A DNA stretch of 64,000 nt from Flavobacteriales bacterium (GTDB lineage Bacteria; Bacteroidota; Bacteroidia; UBA10329). Numbering within the stretch: the first letter of the stretch is position 1; each line of letters starts with the position of its first letter. The translations under genes and the position numbers were made by a program. The notes under the pieces are model-generated. The model had not been told where the DNA came from, searched no databases, and was given only the letters and a program-made list of their open reading frames with translations. The stretch lies in contig JAIPBM010000011.1 of assembly GCA_021739695.1 (NCBI GenBank), positions 60,174 through 124,173 of the forward strand. The letters run 5' to 3'. Positions 47,047 to 55,774 of the stretch are shown piece by piece.

Positions 47047-47409
47047 TTATTGTTTTAGCACGCAGGTAACGTCTACCGTGTCTCGATAATAGGTGCAAGA
47101 AGCGGTGGTTCCTATGTCAAAAGCTCCTTGCTTCCATGCAGATTCCAAACTATCTGTAAACTCCCTATCGCCACAATTAACGCCAGATGTTGTTGGCCCA
47201 AAGCCAGTGACGACAATACATTCAATGCAGGTATGATCTGCACTGAGCTGGTCTTCCTTTCCCTTGATCTCCTTGTTCGTTCCGCAGTACTCGTCCACGT
47301 AACCTACAACTTCTTGAGATTGCTTGAGTTTCACCTCGCACTCTACGCACTTGCTGCAGCCAGCGAGCAGAATCGGAAACAGAACGAGTGATAAACCGAC
47401 TTTTTTCAT
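47047..47409 (-). CDS. Cys-rich lipoprotein, unknown function
   Basis: The ATG at 47409 overlaps the ilvE stop as TGATG and gives a 120-residue lipoprotein with lipobox LLAGC (Cys18). Eight further Cys lie at 21, 24, 42, 61, 64, 79, 105 and 116, including CxxCxxC (with Cys18) and CIEC. The even number suggests disulfides or metal binding. I do not recognise a family. It is cotranscribed with ilvE. Confidence 0.7.
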   Translation of the reverse strand: MKKVGLSLVLFPILLAGCSKCVECEVKLKQSQEVVGYVDEYCGTNKEIKGKEDQLSADHTCIECIVVTGFGPTTSGVNCGDREFTDSLESAWKQGAFDIGTTASCTYYRDTVDVTCVLKQ

Positions 47410-48479
47410 CAGTTCATACTTACCATCCAACCGAACTTATCCTCAACTTCTCCATAGCGAATGGCGTTGAGCTGCTTTGATATAAGCGCAGACATTTCTC
47501 GCTCCTCAATCGGTCTAAGCACCATATCCACTCCATTGTATCCGATCAATTCAATCGGAGCTACGGTTGCAGCAGTTCCTACTCCAAATGCATCTAAGAG
47601 ATCTCCTCGTTTATGCGCTTCGGCAAGCTCATCGATACTTATCCTTCTTTCCTCTACGTTGATTCCAAGGTCTGCGGCAAGTGTGAGCACGCTATCTCTT
47701 GTTATTCCTTTTAAAATGGTATCGCCCGTTGGCGGAGTGACAAGTGTGTCTCCAATCTGGAACATCACATTCATGGTACCACTTTCTTCAATGAACTTGT
47801 GCTCAACAGCATCAGTCCAAAGCAATTGATGATATCCTTTCTGCTGCGCCAATCTGGTCGGGTACAAAGAGCCGCCATAATTACCTCCAGACTTGGCAGA
47901 ACCTGTTCCTCCTTTAGCCGCTCTGGTGTAAGTACTTTCTACCATTACTTTAAGCGGTGTGGTATAATACGGACCAACTGGGCCTGTGAACATCACACAT
48001 CGATACGTTTCTGAAGGTTTCACACCTAAGAATTGATCGGTTGCAAACATGAACGGACGGATGTACAATGAAGAATTGAGAGCTTCTGGAACCCAATCAA
48101 TATCAATCTTTATAAGTTCTTTCAATGCTTCCATCATCAATTCTACGGGAATGACAGGCATGCACATTCTTTCTGCAGATAGATTAAGTCGCTTGAAATT
48201 ATCTGTTGGTCGGAACATCATTACTTCGCCATCAGAATTTCGATAAGCTTTCATCCCTTCGAATATGGTCTGCCCATAATGAAGTGCCAACATGGCTGGA
48301 GTGAACGGCATGTTCCCATAAGGTTGAATTCTGAAATCGGACCACTTACCGTTCGCATAATCTGCAACAAACATGTGGTCTGCAAATTCTCTTCCGAAAG
48401 GAATATTATTAAAATCCACTTCGTTGATGCGGGTTTTTGCTGCCCTTTCAACCCTAATTTGCATAATGTCGCTCTCCAT
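47409..48479 (-). CDS. ilvE: branched-chain amino acid aminotransferase
   Basis: The 356-residue class IV PLP aminotransferase has FGREFADHMFVADY, LHYGQTIFEGMKAYR, the catalytic-Lys segment AAKGGTGSAKSGGNYG and GTAATVAPIELIGY. This fits the group II BCAT, which interconverts leucine, isoleucine and valine with their keto acids. The start could be ATG 48479 or the later Met at 48464 (MQIRVERAA). It is followed by an overlapping lipoprotein gene. Confidence 0.93.
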   Translation of the reverse strand: MESDIMQIRVERAAKTRINEVDFNNIPFGREFADHMFVADYANGKWSDFRIQPYGNMPFTPAMLALHYGQTIFEGMKAYRNSDGEVMMFRPTDNFKRLNLSAERMCMPVIPVELMMEALKELIKIDIDWVPEALNSSLYIRPFMFATDQFLGVKPSETYRCVMFTGPVGPYYTTPLKVMVESTYTRAAKGGTGSAKSGGNYGGSLYPTRLAQQKGYHQLLWTDAVEHKFIEESGTMNVMFQIGDTLVTPPTGDTILKGITRDSVLTLAADLGINVEERRISIDELAEAHKRGDLLDAFGVGTAATVAPIELIGYNGVDMVLRPIEEREMSALISKQLNAIRYGEVEDKFGWMVSMN

Positions 48480-48546
48480 CTATAGTTGTATTAATGCATC
48501 TCAATTTACAAAAACTGACCTGCTTTTATCGTGCGAAAGTCGGGAA

Positions 48547-50901
48547 TCAATGATCAACCACCAACCTTTGCACTTGTCGTTGTCCGTCAATTATCGTTTC
48601 AAGTAAATAGATTCCTGTAGTTCTCGGCACATTCAAGGTGTTCAATCCCTGAAAAATGCGTCTCGATTCTCCTACAGCTCTTCCCGCAACGTCCCATATT
48701 TGAGCAGATCCCTCGTTCACCGCACCATCCACCTGCAAGTTAACGTAGTGCGATGCTGGATTCGGAAAGAGCGATACACGGCCACTTTTCTCAACGCTAG
48801 CAATTCCTGTTGTTTCCTCTACACTGAAAACATCGATTGCACCTTCTACCAAGTGACCAGGAAGGACATCTTCAACTTCAATAATAAGTTGAATTGGATT
48901 GGAAAGATTTGGAATATGGTCTAATAGTGAAAACGAAAAAGGCTTCCATTGATTGGCAGTAACAGGCAAACTGGCCACCGTTGTTATGCTTGGACCATAT
49001 TCTACTTTAACCTTAAAAGTATCATTGCCAGCATCGTTTCCTCCTGAGTTGAAGAACCAATAATTAAATCGTAATGCTGGATGATTCAATGAGCTCAGAT
49101 CCATCAGTGGCGATTTCAAAATCGTTACTCCTTGATCCACGTCATCATCACCAACTCCACCACCGCCATTTCCAGTAACGTAGGCGTTTCCATCACAGTC
49201 ATTGATCATATCTGAACCTGGATTTGAAATACTATCCAGATAAATGGTTTCGATAGGAAATCCGCGTTCCCAAATTCCTGAAGCGGCCGTTCCTGAAACA
49301 GTCCAACCTAGATCCAACGAAAAATCATCGTAGTAACCTTTGAGCAATTCAATTGGATCAGGCACTGATCCAGAACTGAAATCTATCGAGCCACACTCGC
49401 CAATATATCCCCATTTTCCTGCAGTTACAGCATATTGTCCTGCATAGAAATTAGTATCCGAATAAACTCCGTTAGCATCAGTTGTAAGTTCCTCATCAAG
49501 AAAATCATTCACCACATGTACTGTAGCTCCAGACACCGGCTGTCCGCTAGCAGCATCAAGCACAAGACCTGAAAGAACAAATGGCACATCTGGAATCATC
49601 TGAACATCTAACGTAACCGTTGCTCCATTAGTGAGAACAACTCCGTTTATCGTTTGGGGTAAATAGCCGCCCTTTTGAAATGTCACGGAATACGTTCCTG
49701 CTGTAGCTGTTCCTGTTGCGTAATCGCCAAAAAGATCGGTGACATCTGTTAATCCTGTGCCCACCACATCTATCTGAACGGCATTTAGCACACTTCCCGA
49801 ACCAAATTCAGTCACGTTTCCTTGCAGTCTGGCCGCGCGGACGTAATCAGGCCCAACTATAAATAGACCTTCTTCTATATCCGCAATGAGAATATTGCCC
49901 GAAGGAAGATATGGCCACGCTCCCCATGCGCCATTAAAACCTCCTCCGCTGAACGGACTTGTATCGAAATAGCCAGTGAGAATGATATTTGAGGGGTCTG
50001 ACACATCGTGAATAACCAGTCCGTCTCTGTAATGCGATGTAACGATGTAATCGTTGATAAAATGCGTGTTATGCGGAATAACGCCTTCAGTCAGTGGATG
50101 ACGAACCTTGTCGGTTTCCACTACATTATTAAGGTTGCTCATATCGTATGCAGCAACAAACCCGCTATTCACTTCATCTGTTGTGAAGCAATGTTCATTA
50201 TTGTCAGATGGCCAAATATTGTGCGAAAACTGGCTTGGCGTATCCCAGTTTGCTAACACAACTGGATTGCTTGGCGTAGAAACGTCTACCACAAAAGACC
50301 CTTGTTCCAAGCAAGCAGCCCAAAGCGTATCACCTCTAACGAATCCATCGTGGATGTAATGATCATTCCATCTGCCAAGTTCAGTCGGGCTGGTCGGATT
50401 GGAAATATCGAGAATGAGCGCTCCTCCTACTCCATTGTTTGAACCGAAAATGTACGCCTTATCCGCCTCTGTATCAACGAACATATTATGCGCTTTGGTC
50501 CAAGGAAATTGGCTCCCGCTGTAGCTAACAGATGTGAGATTGGTGCTTCCGGGCAGTGGCGACATATCAACTATCAAGAGCCCTCCGCTGGTTTCATTTA
50601 CACAATAAGCATAACCGTTGTGGTAGAACGGGTCGCGCCAAATTGAATTTGCACCAGGGGCAAAAAACACTTCAGTCGGTGTTGTCGGATCGGTAACATC
50701 CACAATGGAAAAACCATTGTAAACACCCACCAAGGCATATTCATGCCCATTATGAAATGCACCTCTCACTTCGCTCAGATCTTCCGTGTAAGCAAGATGA
50801 CCGAGTTCGGTGGTATTGAAGGCATCTTGAGCCCAAACAGCCTGCGCTGAAAACCAAAGATTTATAGCTAAAAAGAGCCGAACGAAAGTTCTCATGGGCA
50901 T
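48547..50901 (-). CDS. secreted choice-of-anchor B family protein with type A T9SS domain
   Basis: The 784-residue product has a signal peptide ending AVWAQ. A propeller of LVIVD-type repeats follows (SIVDVTDPTTPTEV, LLIVDMSPLPG, LILDISNPTSPTELGRW), typical of choice-of-anchor B proteins, then carboxypeptidase-regulatory-like domains (LVLDAASGQPVSGATVHV, TTDANGVYSDTNF). A jelly-roll-like segment and a type A sorting domain finish it: VSLFPNPASHYVN, IWDVAGRAV and GIYLLETIIDGQ. It is predicted to be secreted by T9SS. A Met at 50895 is an alternative start. Confidence 0.85.
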   Translation of the reverse strand: MPMRTFVRLFLAINLWFSAQAVWAQDAFNTTELGHLAYTEDLSEVRGAFHNGHEYALVGVYNGFSIVDVTDPTTPTEVFFAPGANSIWRDPFYHNGYAYCVNETSGGLLIVDMSPLPGSTNLTSVSYSGSQFPWTKAHNMFVDTEADKAYIFGSNNGVGGALILDISNPTSPTELGRWNDHYIHDGFVRGDTLWAACLEQGSFVVDVSTPSNPVVLANWDTPSQFSHNIWPSDNNEHCFTTDEVNSGFVAAYDMSNLNNVVETDKVRHPLTEGVIPHNTHFINDYIVTSHYRDGLVIHDVSDPSNIILTGYFDTSPFSGGGFNGAWGAWPYLPSGNILIADIEEGLFIVGPDYVRAARLQGNVTEFGSGSVLNAVQIDVVGTGLTDVTDLFGDYATGTATAGTYSVTFQKGGYLPQTINGVVLTNGATVTLDVQMIPDVPFVLSGLVLDAASGQPVSGATVHVVNDFLDEELTTDANGVYSDTNFYAGQYAVTAGKWGYIGECGSIDFSSGSVPDPIELLKGYYDDFSLDLGWTVSGTAASGIWERGFPIETIYLDSISNPGSDMINDCDGNAYVTGNGGGGVGDDDVDQGVTILKSPLMDLSSLNHPALRFNYWFFNSGGNDAGNDTFKVKVEYGPSITTVASLPVTANQWKPFSFSLLDHIPNLSNPIQLIIEVEDVLPGHLVEGAIDVFSVEETTGIASVEKSGRVSLFPNPASHYVNLQVDGAVNEGSAQIWDVAGRAVGESRRIFQGLNTLNVPRTTGIYLLETIIDGQRQVQRLVVDH

Positions 50902-51049
50902 GCGTTAATTATGTTGGTACAAATGAACGATTTTGAAATCACCACGGTGTCTTAACCATGACGCCAATTGAAGCAATAATGTCTCGTATTATTACCAGTC
51001 CAAACCTGAACACATAGGAGCCCAAATTGTTAGGCATTCCAAATAAACC

Positions 51050-51571
51050 ATGAAACAGATACTTGCATTTTCTGGCAGTATGAGTGCCAATTCCATCAAT
51101 CATCAGCTGGTTGAATTCACTGCGGATCAGGTCTTAGGCGCTGAGGTTAAAATCATCCGTTTGTCTGATTTTGAAGCACCACTATACCGTAGCGAAATGG
51201 AATCGGAACTTGGATTCCCTGAAACCATTGTCAGCCTGCGAAAGCTTTTTGACGAAGCAGACGCCTTCATCATTTCCACTCCAGAATACAACAGCAGCAT
51301 TCCGGCTGGTTTTAAAAACACCATCGATTGGCTTTCAAGAATGGAAGTGAAGGTTTTTCAGAACAAACCCGTTCTGTTGATGGCGACTTCTCCGGGAGCA
51401 AGAGGTGGCCGATCTGTTCTTGATCATCTTTCGGCCATCATGCCATTTTGGGGCGCTCAAATGGTCGGAACATTCAGTCTGCCCAAATTCAAAGAGCATT
51501 TTACGGAAGGAATTCTGGCTGAGCCGTTTCAACAAGAATTACAAGAATTGTTAGCTGGGTTACCGAAATGA
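51050..51571 (+). CDS. NADPH-dependent FMN reductase
   Basis: The 173-residue product has LAFSGSMSANSINHQLVEF, LSDFEAPLYRSEME, the classic STPEYNSSIPAGFKNTIDWLSR and MATSPGARGGRSVLDHL. These are the flavin- and NADPH-binding motifs of the family. It is a paralogue of the protein at 42746-43267, with stronger consensus. It probably acts in flavin or quinone reduction. Confidence 0.9.
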   Translation: MKQILAFSGSMSANSINHQLVEFTADQVLGAEVKIIRLSDFEAPLYRSEMESELGFPETIVSLRKLFDEADAFIISTPEYNSSIPAGFKNTIDWLSRMEVKVFQNKPVLLMATSPGARGGRSVLDHLSAIMPFWGAQMVGTFSLPKFKEHFTEGILAEPFQQELQELLAGLPK

Positions 51572-51598
51572 CCATTCCTTGTACCGACATTCATGTAA

Positions 51599-51856
51599 AT
51601 GTTCGGTTCAGGAGCAAATAGTGTCATGAAATTCAATCGCGGTCAGGTCGCGAAGCGAAAGAAATTTGGAGACATCACAGAAGCCCGCCACGAAAAGCAC
51701 AAGGAACTCGTTGACAAGCAAATGAGTGCTTCTCAGTTTGAGCGATTTAAACAAGACCTGAAAGAAAGACGAAGAATGGAATCGTTTAAAATAGGTCTGA
51801 CGCTGTTTGTAATAACCTTCGCGGTCACAACGGCATTCATACTCGTTTTACGATAA
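51599..51856 (+). CDS. small tail-anchored membrane protein
   Basis: The 85-residue product is highly charged (RGQVAKRKKFGDITEARHEKHKEL, FKQDLKERRRMES) and ends in one membrane helix of about 20 residues (IGLTLFVITFAVTTAFILVL) with a terminal Arg. ATG 51626 (MKFNRGQ) is an equally good start. The helical charged segment could bind protein or nucleic acid. No family is recognised. Its stop is two bases from that of the convergent TolB-like gene. Confidence 0.6.
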   Translation: MFGSGANSVMKFNRGQVAKRKKFGDITEARHEKHKELVDKQMSASQFERFKQDLKERRRMESFKIGLTLFVITFAVTTAFILVLR

Positions 51857-51858
51857 TC

Positions 51859-52956
51859 TCAATTCTTCCACTTGGCCAAGAACAAGTTGGTGTCGTGGGT
51901 TCCGCCATTGTTCCTATTGCTAGAGAACAACAAATATTCGCCAGAACGTGAGAACATCGGAAAAGCATCGAACACACCATCATAAGTAATCTGTTCCAGA
52001 CCCGTTCCATCAACGTTAATCGTGTAAAGGTTGAATGGATAACCTTTCTCAGAAGCATGGTTTGAAGAGAAAATGATTTTCTCGCCAGAAGGATGAAAGA
52101 ATGGTGCCCAATTGGCTTTTCCCAAATTGGTCAATTTCTTCAATTCAGAACCATCAACATTACATATATAGAGTTCCATTTCGGTAGGCGTTACCAAGCC
52201 TTCCAACAACAATGCTTTGTAATCAGCTATTTCTTCCTCTGTCTTTGGACGGCTGCTTCTGAATATCAGTTTGGTTCCATCCGGAGAAAAGAATGCACCG
52301 CCATCATACCCCAATTCGGAAGTGATCTGCGTTACATCTGAACCATCAATTTTCATGGTATACAGTTCCAAATCGCCAGACCGTAGACTGGTAAACACGA
52401 TCAGATCGCCATTCGGAGAAACGGTTGGTTCTGCATCATAACCTTCCTCGCTTGTCAACTGACTTAGGATGTTTCCTTGCAGATCGGCCACAAAAATGTC
52501 GAACCCCGCATACACAGGCCAAACGTACTTGCCGTCTTCACGCTTAGCAGGTTTTGGCGGACAGTCTTCACTTGCCAAATGTGTTGATGCATAAATGATG
52601 GAAGTATCGCCCGGCATGAAATACGAACAGGTGGTTCTCCCCTTTCCTGTACTGATCATGGTTGGTCGCTCGGTAAGCATGTGCTCTGCATCCGCTACGG
52701 TGGTGAAATAGATCTGATCGCACGAATCGCCCCAAACCGCATTCGTTGCTTGAAAAACGAATTTGCTATCGTCAAAACTCCAGTAAGCCTCTGCATTGTC
52801 GCCTCCGTTCGTAAGTTGAATGATGGTATCGAAATGCACTTCCTGCGGATAATGCAACATGGAGGTCTTTGTTGCTCCGGAATATCCATCATGCTTGTGC
52901 TCGCTTCCGCACGAAAGGAGGATAAGGGAGAAAACAAAAAACGCAGTAGCTCTCAT
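51859..52956 (-). CDS. TolB-like WD40-type (PD40) beta-propeller lipoprotein
   Basis: The open frame extends over the divergent M28 gene, but ATG 52956 gives MRATAFFVFSLILLSC, a lipobox with Cys16, and 365 residues. PD40 repeats are clear: EPTVSPNGDLIVFTSLRSGDLELYTM, GGAFFSPDGTKLIFRSSRP, WAPFFHPSGEKIIFSSNH and AFPMFSRSGEYLLFSSNRNN. It is predicted to be a membrane-attached propeller. TAGTTTTG at 52977-52984 on the minus strand is a probable -7 box. Confidence 0.87.
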   Translation of the reverse strand: MRATAFFVFSLILLSCGSEHKHDGYSGATKTSMLHYPQEVHFDTIIQLTNGGDNAEAYWSFDDSKFVFQATNAVWGDSCDQIYFTTVADAEHMLTERPTMISTGKGRTTCSYFMPGDTSIIYASTHLASEDCPPKPAKREDGKYVWPVYAGFDIFVADLQGNILSQLTSEEGYDAEPTVSPNGDLIVFTSLRSGDLELYTMKIDGSDVTQITSELGYDGGAFFSPDGTKLIFRSSRPKTEEEIADYKALLLEGLVTPTEMELYICNVDGSELKKLTNLGKANWAPFFHPSGEKIIFSSNHASEKGYPFNLYTINVDGTGLEQITYDGVFDAFPMFSRSGEYLLFSSNRNNGGTHDTNLFLAKWKN

Positions 52957-53028
52957 TAGATTCGGGTATTTGCGCGCAAAACTACGCTGATGAATGGAAT
53001 GTTGCGAAATTCGCGGCAAATCACTCAA

Positions 53029-54246
53029 ATGAAGCGCATACTTTTCTTTTTCTCCTTTTTCATGTTCGCAATCGCTGCTTGGTCTCAAACAGCGGTGGAA
53101 CAGCTTAAGGCTGATGTTTCTTACTTGGCAGATGACAAATTGGAAGGGCGCGAAATAGGCACAAAAGGCGAAGAACTGGCTGCCATCTATATTTCTGAAC
53201 GAATGGCTCAATTGGGATTGACACCAAAAGGAACTGAAGGCTATTTCCAAACATTCAGTCGTAAACTGGAGCAAGACCCACATTCTGCCAGTCCTTCTGA
53301 CACAGGTAGGATTGCTGGCCGAAACGTAGTTGGGTTCATTGATAATGGCGCTAAAACCACCATCATCATTGGCGCGCATTACGATCATTTGGGATACGGG
53401 GCACAAGGTTCGCTATATGCTGGAGATCCAGCCATACATAATGGAGCAGATGATAATGCGAGTGGTGTTGCTGTGATGCTTCAACTTGCAGAAAAACTGA
53501 AAAAGGCATCTGAATCGAACAACTATTTGTTCATCGCTTTTTCTGGTGAAGAACGCGGATTGTGGGGCTCAAATTTCTTTGCGAAAGAACCAACCTTGAA
53601 ATTGGATGATGTGAACTATATGATCAACATGGACATGGTGGGCCGATTGAATGAAGAAAAAACCTTGGCCATCAATGGCATTGGTACTTCGCCTTTTTGG
53701 AAAAATGCGCTCGAAACCTTGAACCAAGGTAGTTTCAAATTAGTGCTATCTGAAAGTGGTGTCGGCCCGAGCGATCATACGTCATTCTACCTTAAAGACA
53801 TTCCTGTATTGCATTTCTTTACTGGTCAGCACGATGATTATCACAAACCAAGTGATGATGTGCATAAGGTGAATTTTGATGGAATGGAAAGTATCGGCCA
53901 GTTCATCTTCAAGCTCATTTCTGAATTGGACGATGAGGGCAAATTGGCCTTCACAAAAACAAAAGACGCGGACAAAAGCAATTCGCCAAAGTTCAGCGTT
54001 ACGCTAGGCGTTGTACCAGATTACTTGTTTGATGGTGAAGGCATGCGCATTTCTGGCGTCAAGGAAGACCGTCCGGCTGCAATTGCTGGCCTTTTGGAAG
54101 GCGACATCGTGATCAAAATGGGCAAAATTGACATCACGGACATGCAAAGCTATATGCAAGGTTTGGCAGCTTTCAAAGAGGGCGACAAAACAACAGTCTT
54201 GGTAAAACGAGGCAAAAAGACGCTTAAGAAAAAAGTGCAGTTCTGA
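53029..54246 (+). CDS. secreted M28-family zinc aminopeptidase with C-terminal PDZ domain
   Basis: ATG 53029 gives a signal peptide (MKRILFFFSFFMF...AWSQ) and 405 residues. The M28 core has GAHYDHLGYG, HNGADDNASGVA, SGEERGLWGS, INMDMVGR and GPSDHTSFYL, supplying the two-zinc ligands (His, Asp, Glu, Asp, His). A PDZ domain occupies about residues 330-405 (MRISGVKEDRPAAIAGLLEGDIVIKMG). It is probably a periplasmic or outer-membrane aminopeptidase whose PDZ domain guides substrate or regulates it. The in-frame ATG at 52990 would overlap the divergent promoter region. Confidence 0.9.
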   Translation: MKRILFFFSFFMFAIAAWSQTAVEQLKADVSYLADDKLEGREIGTKGEELAAIYISERMAQLGLTPKGTEGYFQTFSRKLEQDPHSASPSDTGRIAGRNVVGFIDNGAKTTIIIGAHYDHLGYGAQGSLYAGDPAIHNGADDNASGVAVMLQLAEKLKKASESNNYLFIAFSGEERGLWGSNFFAKEPTLKLDDVNYMINMDMVGRLNEEKTLAINGIGTSPFWKNALETLNQGSFKLVLSESGVGPSDHTSFYLKDIPVLHFFTGQHDDYHKPSDDVHKVNFDGMESIGQFIFKLISELDDEGKLAFTKTKDADKSNSPKFSVTLGVVPDYLFDGEGMRISGVKEDRPAAIAGLLEGDIVIKMGKIDITDMQSYMQGLAAFKEGDKTTVLVKRGKKTLKKKVQF

Positions 54247-54284
54247 TCTGCACAATCTTTTTCAACTCCTTGCGTTAAACGCGC

Positions 54285-55421
54285 GTGAGACTACTACTTC
54301 CATCCTTTCTAGCAGTCGTACTGCTGTTGTCTGCCTGTAAATATGATTCCGATGTTGAAGAGATTCCTGAGTTCGAAAACACGTTTTCGTTGAATGGAAA
54401 TCAAGAAGCGAATCGGTTGATTGCCGTTTCGGATGGCATTATTGGAGTGGGCACTTCTGATGTTGGCGGTGTGAAACGTCTGCTCCTCCTCAAAACCGAT
54501 TTTAGCGGAAATCTGCTCTGGCAAAAGGAATTGGAAAGCGGAACTGAAGGCTTTGGGATCAAGCTGACTGCTGATAAGTATCTGATTCTTGCAGGAACAA
54601 TAACAGACGAAAATGACAACAGAGATCTGCTCCTAACCAAGACAGATCAACTTGGAAATGTGCTTTGGTCCAAGCATTTTGGCGGTATTCTGGCCGATCA
54701 GGGAAAGGATGTAATTGAATTGGAAGGTGGCGGATTTATGGCAATAGGACTTGCACAAAGTTTTGGTGCTGGTCCAGTAAGCATGTACGTGGTAAAAACC
54801 GATGTGAACGGAAATGAAATTTGGAGCAGAACCTTTGGTGGCGAAGGTGTAGATGGCGGATCAGAACTACTGCAAGTGAACAGCTTTGAAGTATTGCTTT
54901 TAGGTTTTACTGGAAGTTTTGGGGCTGGCGACCGCGATATTTATGTTCAAAGTGTGAGCATCGATGGTGACAGTCTTGCTTCATTTACCTACGGTGGCGC
55001 TGGATACGAGGAAAGTCAGGCAATTCAACGAAGCTCAGATGGTGGATACGTCATGTCCAATCATTCTGCCAGCAATGAGCCGAATCACTCATTACTTGCA
55101 ACTAAATTGGATGCCAACGGCATGGTTGTTTGGGAAAAGGAATTTGGCTCAGCTCAAGCACATGAAGGTGGCGAAGGCGTGCTTGCCGACCGCGAAGGGA
55201 ATTACGTATTTCTCGGAAGGACGAACAGTTTCGGAAATGATGAGCAGGTTTATTTCATCAAAACTGATGTAAGCGGAACTGTATTGGCAGAATTGAATTT
55301 CGGACAGGAAGGCGACCAAAGAGGGAACGACATCATAGAGCACGATGGCGCTTATTACATGGTTGGCACATCAAGCATTGGCGGAGACTCTGACGTCCTG
55401 CTGATTAAACGTCCGATGTAG
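54285..55421 (+). CDS. propeller-like lipoprotein
   Basis: A GTG at 54285 gives 378 residues with lipobox LLLSAC (Cys18). Six repeats of 49-54 residues are marked by Asp-x-x-Gly turns at 72, 121, 173, 227, 276 and 328 (DFSGNLLWQKE, DQLGNVLWSKHFGG, DVNGNEIWSRTFGG, DANGMVVWEKEFGS), each followed by a GG/YxxxG hairpin. A final strand pair (YYMVGTSSIGGDSDVLLIK) could close the ring with the N-terminus. This is typical of secreted Bacteroidota propellers. It is 38 bases after the M28 peptidase gene. Confidence 0.8.
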   Translation: MRLLLPSFLAVVLLLSACKYDSDVEEIPEFENTFSLNGNQEANRLIAVSDGIIGVGTSDVGGVKRLLLLKTDFSGNLLWQKELESGTEGFGIKLTADKYLILAGTITDENDNRDLLLTKTDQLGNVLWSKHFGGILADQGKDVIELEGGGFMAIGLAQSFGAGPVSMYVVKTDVNGNEIWSRTFGGEGVDGGSELLQVNSFEVLLLGFTGSFGAGDRDIYVQSVSIDGDSLASFTYGGAGYEESQAIQRSSDGGYVMSNHSASNEPNHSLLATKLDANGMVVWEKEFGSAQAHEGGEGVLADREGNYVFLGRTNSFGNDEQVYFIKTDVSGTVLAELNFGQEGDQRGNDIIEHDGAYYMVGTSSIGGDSDVLLIKRPM

Positions 55422-55435
55422 CTTTTCTAAGCTCC

Positions 55436-55603
55436 CTACTCCTCGCTTTTCTTCTTGGGCAATCTTCCAGCATCCTTCAAAGCTTTATTCACAATCCATT
55501 CCAATTGTCCATTTGAGCTGCGGAACTCATCCGCAGCCCATTTCTCGATCGCACTCAGAATTTCTGGATCGAGACGTAAGACAAATGGTTTTTTCTTAGA
55601 CAA
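55436..55603 (-). CDS. Arc/MetJ-type ribbon-helix-helix DNA-binding protein
   Basis: A 55-residue frame begins at TTG 55603 and reads MSKKKPFVLRLDPEILSAI followed by EKWAADEFRSSNGQLEWIVNKALKDAG in two further parts, then a Lys-rich tail. A stop lies two codons upstream and no ATG is available. PFVLRL is the beta strand, residues 14-27 helix A and 29-44 helix B, the Arc/RHH layout. It is the third gene of the SPFH operon, three bases after the DUF4177-like gene. It could autoregulate the operon through the twin palindromes upstream. Confidence 0.8.
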   Translation of the reverse strand: MSKKKPFVLRLDPEILSAIEKWAADEFRSSNGQLEWIVNKALKDAGRLPKKKSEE

Positions 55604-55606
55604 AGC

Positions 55607-55768
55607 TTAAGACGTTTTTTCCAAAAGAACTACAATCGTATTAGCACCGCTATCCGCGCTCATGGAGATCGGACGATAGCCCTTTCTGCATTCTTCATTC
55701 AATCGCGCTTCGAACTTCTCTGCGCTTTCGAATATCTTTTTACTGAGGAATTTGAATTTGTTGTTCAT
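55607..55768 (-). CDS. small DUF4177-like protein
   Basis: The 53-residue product starts MNNKFKFLSKKIF and contains SAEKFEARLNEECRKGYRPI and NTIVVLLEKTS. This fits the small alpha/beta DUF4177 pattern, where a helix is followed by a GW/GYxxI turn and a strand. It begins six bases after the SPFH stop and ends three bases before the RHH start, so all three are one operon. The function is unknown. Confidence 0.7.
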   Translation of the reverse strand: MNNKFKFLSKKIFESAEKFEARLNEECRKGYRPISMSADSGANTIVVLLEKTS

Positions 55769-55774
55769 CACGTA

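Noticed and set aside
52957..53406. N-terminal extension of the TolB-like protein.
   Set aside because: It covers the divergent M28 gene and buries the lipobox at ATG 52956.
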